Shown one piece after another: positions 40,555 to 46,519 of a stretch of 46,519 nucleotides of DNA. A program made the translations under genes and the position numbers. The notes beneath the pieces are model-generated. The model did no database searches, had not been told where the DNA came from, and worked only from the letters and a program-made list of their open reading frames with translations. Position 1 is the first letter of the stretch. Every line of letters starts with the position of its first letter. This stretch comes from an uncultured Caryophanales bacterium (GTDB taxonomy: Bacteria; Bacillota_I; Bacilli_A; RF39; UBA660), in contig CANSPQ010000009.1 of NCBI GenBank assembly GCA_947648915.1, positions 1 to 46,519 of the forward strand, given 5' to 3'.

Positions 40555-41409
40555 TTATAATATTTTTGCTTTAACCCAATTTGAGATTACATTTGCAGTT
40601 TCTTCTTCGCAATGTTTATAAGTATGCCCCGATTCATTAATAATCTTTGTCTCAAAATCTGGACAATTGATTGCCTTCTCTTTTAAAATATGTAATTTTA
40701 AGTAAGTAGGATATTCTATTGATCCAGAAAATGCTAATACTGGTACCGTTATCTTTTCAAGCTGTTCAAAATGTTCTGGATTTCTTTCGATTGGAAGATT
40801 ATCTATACTGTTTCCCTCTGTATAAAAATTTAAAAATGATTCTGAACTTACATAATCATATCCACTTAATAATTCATTCAATAGCTTTCTAGGTTCCCCA
40901 TTATTTACATTGTTATGAGCTTCTTGTACTAAATCTTCGTAATAAGGCTCTTCGAGAAGAGTGATGCCTACCATATCAGGTGGAGAAGCTAAAATAATCC
41001 CGTCTACAACATTCATTTCTTTCTTACTTAAGTAATAGATAACTTTATTGCAACCTAGACTATGTCCTAGCAAAATCAGTTTTTTATATCCAAGTTTTTT
41101 AGCCTGTTTTATCCATAAATCAACATCATAGAAAGAATCTTCAAAGATTTCAAAGACTGCACCAATTCTTTGGGATTTCCCAGTCGTTGAACTAATACCA
41201 TTTATATATGAATATCCACGATTATGTCCATACAAAAATCCTATTCCATTTTGAGACAAAATTTCTCCCCATACCGTAGCAAAATAGTTTTCAATAATGT
41301 TTCCACCTTGTCCATGGATACAAACAATGCATATTTCTTTATTTGGTACATTCCAATGTGTTCCTTGTAATCTAAGTCCATCTTCTGTGTAATCGTATAT
41401 AAAATTCAT
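40555..41409 (-). CDS. Alpha/beta hydrolase
   Basis: 284 residues, ATG after AAAGGAA. Alpha/beta hydrolase features: HGQGG (oxyanion loop, about 31-35), nucleophile elbow LLGHSLGCNK with Ser near 117, acid in a segment around VLAFSGSIEYPT, and His in NESGHTYKH near 265. No signal peptide, so a cytoplasmic esterase or lipase-like enzyme with unknown substrate; similar to DUF1749/serine aminopeptidase-type hydrolases. Single-gene unit. Confidence 0.85.
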   Translation of the reverse strand: MNFIYDYTEDGLRLQGTHWNVPNKEICIVCIHGQGGNIIENYFATVWGEILSQNGIGFLYGHNRGYSYINGISSTTGKSQRIGAVFEIFEDSFYDVDLWIKQAKKLGYKKLILLGHSLGCNKVIYYLSKKEMNVVDGIILASPPDMVGITLLEEPYYEDLVQEAHNNVNNGEPRKLLNELLSGYDYVSSESFLNFYTEGNSIDNLPIERNPEHFEQLEKITVPVLAFSGSIEYPTYLKLHILKEKAINCPDFETKIINESGHTYKHCEEETANVISNWVKAKIL

Positions 41410-41456
41410 AAAATCATTCCTTTTTTCTATTATATATAATTTTATTAAAAATTAAA

Positions 41457-41472
41457 AGAGTTTTTCAACTCT
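41457..41472 (-). terminator. Terminator of the 41494 gene
   Basis: AGAGTT-GAAA-AACTCT followed on the minus strand by TTTAATTTTT. Confidence 0.75.
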
Positions 41473-41493
41473 CAAACTATTTTTAATTATAAT

Positions 41494-41844
41494 TTAAAAT
41501 ATACCAAATAAACTTGCAACTCCGTTTATAATAAGAGTTGATACAACAATTGTTGTTAAAATAGAAAATATACTAAATGCAATTTTTAATACTCTATCCT
41601 TTTTTGATTCAAAAGCACATATGACATAGAATAATCCAAAAAGATAGATTAAGATATTGTCTACCCACAAAAGAATATTAAAGGGTTTACTAATTAATAA
41701 ACTATTTAACCGTGTTGTATCATAGCTCCAATTATAAATGATATTTGTAAATTCTAATGCATTGATCATTAAACTGATAGTAGTCAAAATAATTAAACCA
41801 ATTCCTACAATTTTTTCAAAATTTTTGATTTCTTTTTTTAACAT
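41494..41844 (-). CDS. Three-helix small membrane protein, unknown
   Basis: Start chosen at the ATG at 41844 (MLKKEIKNFEKIVG), downstream of a GAGGAG box; a 25-codon upstream extension is less likely. About 116 residues. Membrane segments near 13-33, 52-75 and 88-112; a KSFNILLWVDN-like loop (here KPFNILLWVDN) lies between. No family recognised. Neighbours give no functional clue. Confidence 0.65.
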   Translation of the reverse strand: MLKKEIKNFEKIVGIGLIILTTISLMINALEFTNIIYNWSYDTTRLNSLLISKPFNILLWVDNILIYLFGLFYVICAFESKKDRVLKIAFSIFSILTTIVVSTLIINGVASLFGIF

Positions 41845-42041
41845 CCGATATTCTCCTCTCATAATAAATGTAACTTTGTTAAAACTATCATAACTATTTT
41901 TTATCCCATTGTCTATCATTATCTGGTTGTATTTTTACAATTTGTCATAATTGTACACAAAATAAAAAGAGAGCCCTCTTTTTTAGGTAGCTATCCTACT
42001 TCATTTTTGGATATTCACATATGATACACTAGGTGATTTAT

Positions 42042-42227
42042 ATGCCAAATGGTCGCAATAATTGGTGGGGATGTCGTGGTAGGTGGTTTATCGGGCTTTT
42101 TGTTTGTTCCATTCTCATCTTTTACCAACTTATTTTAACTTTCTTTATTATTACGCGTTTTAATCTCTTTTTACTTTGTTTTTTTATATTTTGTCTCTTA
42201 TTTTTTATCTTTCGCATAATATGGTGA
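42042..42227 (+). CDS. Small aromatic-rich membrane protein, possible
   Basis: 61 residues from the ATG at 42042 (RBS AGGTGA); an ATG three codons upstream is an alternative. The start MPNGRNNWWGCRGRW is basic and Trp-rich, and the rest is two hydrophobic helices of Phe, Ile and Leu. The 3' end overlaps the convergent ysxE-like gene by 30 bp. The weakly coding composition makes this less certain than its ribosome site suggests. A sporulation-related membrane peptide is conceivable from its neighbours. Confidence 0.4.
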   Translation: MPNGRNNWWGCRGRWFIGLFVCSILIFYQLILTFFIITRFNLFLLCFFIFCLLFFIFRIIW

Positions 42228-43094
42228 TAACAAGAGTTCTGTTTTATATAACAAATCAACTTGTCTACTAATATGCCTACACATTTCATATTCTTTGTTG
42301 GAAAACTCTATTTTTTCAGGTAATGTCATTAAAATAAAGAGTAATTTCCGTTCTTCTTCTAATAATGGATAACTTTTTTCATAATATCTCAGAATACTTT
42401 CAAAGTCATAATCTAATCCATGTTTTTTGTATAATTTGTATAAATCAAAAATAGGCAAATCTACTTTGGCTCTATCCCAACTAATGAAATAAGAATTTCG
42501 ATTGCGAATAAAGTGGTCTAATTCTAAATGATTGTGGAGAACAACAAAACGTTGTTTTCTTTTTGTTTTGACAAGTTCTAGCCATTTATCTAATTCATGG
42601 CGACAATAGTTGATTGCTGAAAATATTTTAGAAATATTACGGGCTAGTAAATACTCTGAAGGACTCATATATACCTTACTTTCAATGACTGTAATAATAT
42701 CTATATAATAACTATTTAAATATTCAATATTGTTTTCAATATCTTCATATATTTTTTTATAGTCTGCTTCATCCACTTCTTTATAGTGGGTTGTCTTATT
42801 ATGTAGTAAGGCAACTAAATCAATCAGATCTAGCATCTTTTGTTCTTCTGGCATATCCACAGATTCTTGATATTCTGTAATGATATAGTCGTCTTCTATA
42901 TTACTTAAAATTTTTGGGTAATAGGGAAAATTACGTGCATCTAGATAAGCAAAGATTTCACGGTTGTATTCTCTTGTTTTTGGCTTTAACACATATTTTC
43001 CCTGATTGGTTTCCACCACATTTGCTTTTCCCAATTTTTGATAACGATATGGCTTTAAATCGTATTTTTTTAAAATATCATTTAACTCACGCAT
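42198..43094 (-). CDS. YsxE/CotS-family spore coat kinase-like protein
   Basis: 298 residues. It has the protein-kinase-like (APH/CotS) fold: GKANVVETNQGKYVLKP (P-loop region and Lys), IITEYQES hinge, LLHNKT, then catalytic loop VVLHNHLELDHFI (HNHLELDHF in place of HGDLHxxNF) and ISWDRAKVDLPIFDLYKLYKK (DFG-equivalent WDRAK). The catalytic Asp of the HGD motif is replaced, so activity is doubtful. The ATG overlaps the stop region of the spoVID-like gene by 8 bp, as spoVID and ysxE adjoin in Bacillus subtilis. Probably a mother-cell coat assembly protein. Confidence 0.83.
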   Translation of the reverse strand: MRELNDILKKYDLKPYRYQKLGKANVVETNQGKYVLKPKTREYNREIFAYLDARNFPYYPKILSNIEDDYIITEYQESVDMPEEQKMLDLIDLVALLHNKTTHYKEVDEADYKKIYEDIENNIEYLNSYYIDIITVIESKVYMSPSEYLLARNISKIFSAINYCRHELDKWLELVKTKRKQRFVVLHNHLELDHFIRNRNSYFISWDRAKVDLPIFDLYKLYKKHGLDYDFESILRYYEKSYPLLEEERKLLFILMTLPEKIEFSNKEYEMCRHISRQVDLLYKTELLLSPYYAKDKK

Positions 43095-43797
43095 GTACAG
43101 TCGGAATGATGATTTTATCGCCTAAATGAATCTCTTTTAAATCATTATAAGATTCTATTTCCTCTTTTGTAACACTATATTTTTCTAAAATTGTCTCTAA
43201 GGTATCTCCATCTCTTACAATATAAACTTTATAACTCTGATAAGTCTCTACAGTATCATCCATATGATCAAATAGAGATCCTATTTTTTCTTCTGGTTCA
43301 ATGCATCTTTCTACTTCTTTTGGCTCTTCTTGGAATGTTTGGATTGTTTCTTCTGATTCACTTTCTAGCTCACGGTCGAGTGAATCTACTGGTATTGGTT
43401 CTATTTCATCAATTATAGGTTCTTCTCTTACCGGTTCTTCGATTACTTCTTCCACTACCTCCGGTACTAGTTTTTCTTCCAACCCATCTATCACAACTTC
43501 AATATTAACAGAAAGTACATTATCATTGATGATTTCATAATAAAAGTCATTGATATCAATATTGGCTTTCTCTAATAGATATCTTTCATCCATACTGATA
43601 TCAAATGGTAAATTGTATGAAAAAGCTTCTACATTGACACTGGTATCTGTAATTTTATATTCTCCACTTACTGTAAAATCACCGCCGATGGAATTGCTTT
43701 CTGCAAGATGTAATGTATGTTCTAATGAAATACTTGTAATTTCTGATACATTGGTTTTAAAAATAATGTCTTTTTTAAAAGGAATTATTTTCTTCAT
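43087..43797 (-). CDS. SpoVID-like spore coat morphogenetic protein with LysM domain
   Basis: Start at the ATG at 43797 (MKKIIPFKKDI) after AAGGGG; 236 residues. The N-terminal beta-rich domain (about 1-115) matches the SpoVID/VID pattern, with SLEHTLHLAESNSIGGDFTVSGEYKIT split around the central GGDF. A long acidic Glu/Pro linker follows (about 118-180). A C-terminal LysM (VYIVRDGDTLETILEKYSVT...NDLKEIHLGDKIIIP) can bind peptidoglycan. SpoVID directs coat encasement around the forespore in Bacillus. Shorter than B. subtilis SpoVID (575), mainly in the linker. The ysxE-like gene follows with overlap. Confidence 0.85.
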   Translation of the reverse strand: MKKIIPFKKDIIFKTNVSEITSISLEHTLHLAESNSIGGDFTVSGEYKITDTSVNVEAFSYNLPFDISMDERYLLEKANIDINDFYYEIINDNVLSVNIEVVIDGLEEKLVPEVVEEVIEEPVREEPIIDEIEPIPVDSLDRELESESEETIQTFQEEPKEVERCIEPEEKIGSLFDHMDDTVETYQSYKVYIVRDGDTLETILEKYSVTKEEIESYNDLKEIHLGDKIIIPTVHA

Positions 43798-43852
43798 TTC
43801 TATTTCCCCTTTCCTATTCACTTAAGTTTATGAAAAAAGAAATAGTTTATGA

Positions 43853-46180
43853 CTATCTCTTATGTTCTATAAATAAATGTTTATAAACTTCTTTGTAGTT
43901 TTGAACGGGGATATAAGTAATATCCTCTTTGATTTCTTCTGGAATTTCATCTAAATCCTTTTTATTATGATCTGGAATAAAAATGGTATGGATGCCATTA
44001 CGATGTGCCCCTATACTTTTTTCTTTGAGACCACCTATTTCTAGCACTTTTCCTCTTAACGTAATTTCTCCTGTCATTGCTGTTTTTCGATCTACTTTTT
44101 TACCAGTAAATGCACTGATAATTGCGGTTGTTAAGGTAATTCCTGCACTTGGACCATCTTTTGGAATGGCTGCTTCTGGTACATTGATATGAATATCATT
44201 ATCGATTAATTTTTGATAATCGATACCAAATGTTTTATAGTTCGATTTTACATAGTTGAGAGCAATCATCGCACTTTCTTTCATGATATCTCCTAACGAA
44301 CCTGTTAAAATTAGGTTTCCTTTCCCTTCAAAGTAATTGACTTCAATTGGTAAAGTATCCCCTCCAAATGAGGTATAAGCAAGTCCATTCACAACTCCTA
44401 CTTCTCCTATTTTAATGTTAGAATCAGAATATTTTTCTTTTCCTAAATATTCTTTTACTTTTTTGGTATCGATGATATATTTATTTACAATAATTCGTTT
44501 GGTAACCATTGTTGTAATGATTTTACGCAAAATAGTTGCGATACACCGTTCTAGTTCGCGGACACCTGCTTCTTTGGTATAATTGCGGATGATTTTAATA
44601 ATCGCATCCTCTTTGAATTCAATTCCTTTGGGATTGACGCCATGTTCCTTACAAATTTTAGGAATCGCATATTTTAAGGCAATATCAATTTTTTCATATT
44701 CGGTATAACTAGATAAGTTTACGATTTCCAAACGATCTTTTAAAGCTTCTGGAATATCCTCAATATAGTTCGCAGTGGCGATAAACATGACTTTTGATAA
44801 ATCATACTCTTCTTCAATGTAGTGATCACTAAAGAACTTGTTTTGTTCTGGGTCTAGAATTTCTAGTAAAACACTTGCGGGATCTCCTTTATAATTTTTG
44901 GTCATTTTATCAATTTCGTCAATTAAGAAAACAGGATTACTACTTTTGGCTTTTTTCAGCGCTGAAATAATGCGTCCAGGGCTTGCTCCCACGTAGGTTC
45001 TTCTATGACCAATCAGTTCCGCTTCATCACTAATACCGCCAACTGAAATTTTCACAAATTTACGATTCATCGATTCTGCAATACTAAAGGCGAGGGATGT
45101 TTTTCCAACTCCAGGTGGCCCTACTAGACAAATGATAGGTCCTCTTAAACTATTGGTCATTTGTTTGACTGCTAGATATTCTATAATACGTGTTTTTACT
45201 TTTTCAAGTCCATTATGAGAAGTATCTAATTTCTTACGGACATCTTCTAAGTCATCATTATCAATCGTATAGGTATTCCATGGTAAACAAAGTAACCATT
45301 CTAGATAATCCCTTACTACGTTAATTTCTGGAGACATTGGAGAAAGAGATTCATATTTTTGTAATTCTGCATATAATTTATCTTTGATTTTATCGGGTGC
45401 TTTTAGATTGTCAATTCTTGTTTTCAGCTCTCCGACTTCATCATCTTTGATCACTGCGTCTCCAAGTTCCTCTTTGATTAATTTTAGTTTTTCACGAAGT
45501 AAATATTCTTTTTGACTATCGTCCAATGTTTTTTTGACTTTTAAATCAATCTGATGTTCAATCTCAAACATTTCTTCTTCTTCATGAATATCACTTAAAA
45601 TCATTTCTAACCGTTCTTTGGGATTGGTACAACAAAGATAAGCGTTTCCTCTTTCTAATGAAATATTTAAGAATGGTACAATGATATCCGTCATTTTATT
45701 TAATGATTCTATATTTTGAATGGAAGATAGGATACTATTTCCAACATAGGGTACTTGTTTGGTATAGGTTTCAATTTCTTTATAAAGTTTATTCACGTAT
45801 ATTTTTTCTTCTTTTACTTCCAATTCAGATACTTCTACTTTAGAAATAATAGACTCTAGTGTTTCTTCTTTCTGATTGGCATTCATATATTCGATTACAT
45901 TCGCGCGGTATAAACCTGTTAGTAATACTCTGATTTTTCCATTTGGAAGTTCAATCTTATGGCTGATTTTACATACAATACCAATTGTCGGTAATTCCTG
46001 TATTTGCGTCTTTTCTTCCAATGGATCTGTTTGTGTTACTAGTAATATTTTATTGTCGTGAAATAGTTCAGATGTATCTATAATATTTTTACTACCGCTA
46101 TTTTCAAATTCAAGACGAATGTCATTATTTGGAAGTAGAACAATGCCTCTTAATACAATTACTGGTAAATTCGTCTTCAT
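43853..46180 (-). CDS. lon: ATP-dependent protease La (LonA)
   Basis: 775 residues, ATG after TGGAGGTG. N-terminal substrate-binding domain (1-200), AAA+ module with Walker A GPPGVGKTS (about 350) and Walker B FLIDEIDK, then the S16 protease domain with Ser in KDGPSAGITLTTAI and its Lys partner in TGEITLRGKVLEIGGLKEK. Full-length soluble LonA, without the membrane insert of LonB. It degrades misfolded and regulatory proteins. Own promoter, no CIRCE element seen. Confidence 0.97.
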   Translation of the reverse strand: MKTNLPVIVLRGIVLLPNNDIRLEFENSGSKNIIDTSELFHDNKILLVTQTDPLEEKTQIQELPTIGIVCKISHKIELPNGKIRVLLTGLYRANVIEYMNANQKEETLESIISKVEVSELEVKEEKIYVNKLYKEIETYTKQVPYVGNSILSSIQNIESLNKMTDIIVPFLNISLERGNAYLCCTNPKERLEMILSDIHEEEEMFEIEHQIDLKVKKTLDDSQKEYLLREKLKLIKEELGDAVIKDDEVGELKTRIDNLKAPDKIKDKLYAELQKYESLSPMSPEINVVRDYLEWLLCLPWNTYTIDNDDLEDVRKKLDTSHNGLEKVKTRIIEYLAVKQMTNSLRGPIICLVGPPGVGKTSLAFSIAESMNRKFVKISVGGISDEAELIGHRRTYVGASPGRIISALKKAKSSNPVFLIDEIDKMTKNYKGDPASVLLEILDPEQNKFFSDHYIEEEYDLSKVMFIATANYIEDIPEALKDRLEIVNLSSYTEYEKIDIALKYAIPKICKEHGVNPKGIEFKEDAIIKIIRNYTKEAGVRELERCIATILRKIITTMVTKRIIVNKYIIDTKKVKEYLGKEKYSDSNIKIGEVGVVNGLAYTSFGGDTLPIEVNYFEGKGNLILTGSLGDIMKESAMIALNYVKSNYKTFGIDYQKLIDNDIHINVPEAAIPKDGPSAGITLTTAIISAFTGKKVDRKTAMTGEITLRGKVLEIGGLKEKSIGAHRNGIHTIFIPDHNKKDLDEIPEEIKEDITYIPVQNYKEVYKHLFIEHKR

Positions 46181-46211
46181 GTAGATACACCTCCATGTGA
46201 AATTGGTTTCT

Positions 46212-46240
46212 ATTATAGTACAAAAAAAATGAATTGTCCA
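46212..46240 (-). promoter_or_regulatory. lon promoter
   Basis: Minus strand TGGACA (46240-46235), 17-bp spacer, TATAAT (46217-46212), 32 bp before the lon start codon. Confidence 0.75.
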
Positions 46241-46434
46241 TTCTTTTTTTATGATTTATCATTCTATAAGGAAAGTGGAATCATAAGAAAAATACCATCT
46301 AATAATCAGATGATAAATGGAAAAAACATTTACTTATTTATAGACAAATGATACAATATTATGGGTATGTTTGATTTATGTCAGATGCTTTTCCCTTTCT
46401 TTTACTTTTGTAAAATGAAAGGTGGTGGATTCTT

Positions 46435-46512
46435 ATGAAAAAGTCAGAAATTGGTCTTTATTTCATAATTCTACTATTATTTCTAGTAATTTTTATATTA
46501 TTATGTAAATAA
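46435..46512 (+). CDS. 25-residue single-helix membrane peptide
   Basis: ATG preceded by AAAGGTGGTGG. The peptide starts MKKSEIGLY, runs through one helix of Ile, Leu and Phe, and ends LLCK. A possible promoter (TTTACT, 17 bp, TACAAT, about 46329-46357) lies upstream in the 250-bp gap after lon. Similar in build to the 29-residue candidate toxin at 35490, but without a visible antisense RNA. Could be a toxin, a sporulation peptide or a membrane regulator; the window ends seven bases later. Confidence 0.5.
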   Translation: MKKSEIGLYFIILLLFLVIFILLCK

Positions 46513-46519
46513 TAAAAGG

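Noticed and set aside
42018-42025. CATATGAT as a sigma E/K -10 element for the 42042 gene
   Set aside because: The predicted start of transcription would fall inside the ribosome site, and no matching -35 is convincing.

Overview
This is an AT-rich chromosomal segment from a Gram-positive, spore-forming low-GC Firmicute, most likely Bacilli. Support comes from the gene order rodZ-like/pgsA/recA/rny, gpsB next to a Bacillus-type RNase P RNA, tmcAL/yceD/rpmF, yqeG/yqeH, and a spoVID-like/ysxE-like pair beside lon. Tandem TGTCGAA motifs (Spo0A boxes) precede a membrane histidine kinase. Species cannot be given; an uncultured gut Bacilli or Erysipelotrichales-like lineage is my guess.

Region 1 (about 149-8585) is an integrated mobilizable element of about 8.4 kb. 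It is bounded by the direct repeat CTTCAGGGGG, with integrase arm-type repeats inside both ends. It carries accessory genes (lipoprotein, small regulators, membrane protein), an Xre repressor with a divergent promoter region, a DNA-binding/AAA ATPase pair, a stem-loop-rich candidate oriT, a MobV-like relaxase, a small ORF and a tyrosine integrase. It sits exactly at the 3' end of a small host RNA gene and has replaced that gene's terminator with its own.

Region 2 (8.6-20 kb) is mostly housekeeping on the minus strand: a degenerate polysaccharide deacetylase-like protein, an M29 aminopeptidase, a P-type ATPase, RNase Y, RecA (with LexA box), PgsA, a RodZ-like protein, RNase P RNA, GpsB and a KinB-like sensor kinase with two Spo0A boxes. 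A membrane-tethered EIIB-like domain lacking its cysteine lies divergent from rodA.

Region 3 (21.3-32.3 kb) begins with the most striking gene: a pseudopilin-type N-terminus joined to a C-type-lectin/FGE-like domain whose last 40 residues look like the variable region of a diversity-generating retroelement (DGR) target. No reverse transcriptase or template repeat is visible here. Then come rpmF, yceD, tmcAL, an Rpn-family nuclease/transposase with a hairpin over its RBS, a FemAB transferase, pyruvate kinase and a SWIM-SNF2 helicase.

Region 4 (32.4-46.5 kb) has a 932-residue protein of unknown function with about 42-residue internal repeats, a type I toxin-antitoxin-like locus with a decayed second copy and a 20-bp-arm palindrome, a HerA-like ATPase, yqeH, yqeG, a frameshifted transglutaminase-like gene behind a duplicated promoter, an alpha/beta hydrolase, small membrane proteins, the ysxE-like and spoVID-like coat genes, lon, and a 25-residue membrane peptide. 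No tRNA, rRNA or CRISPR array was recognised.
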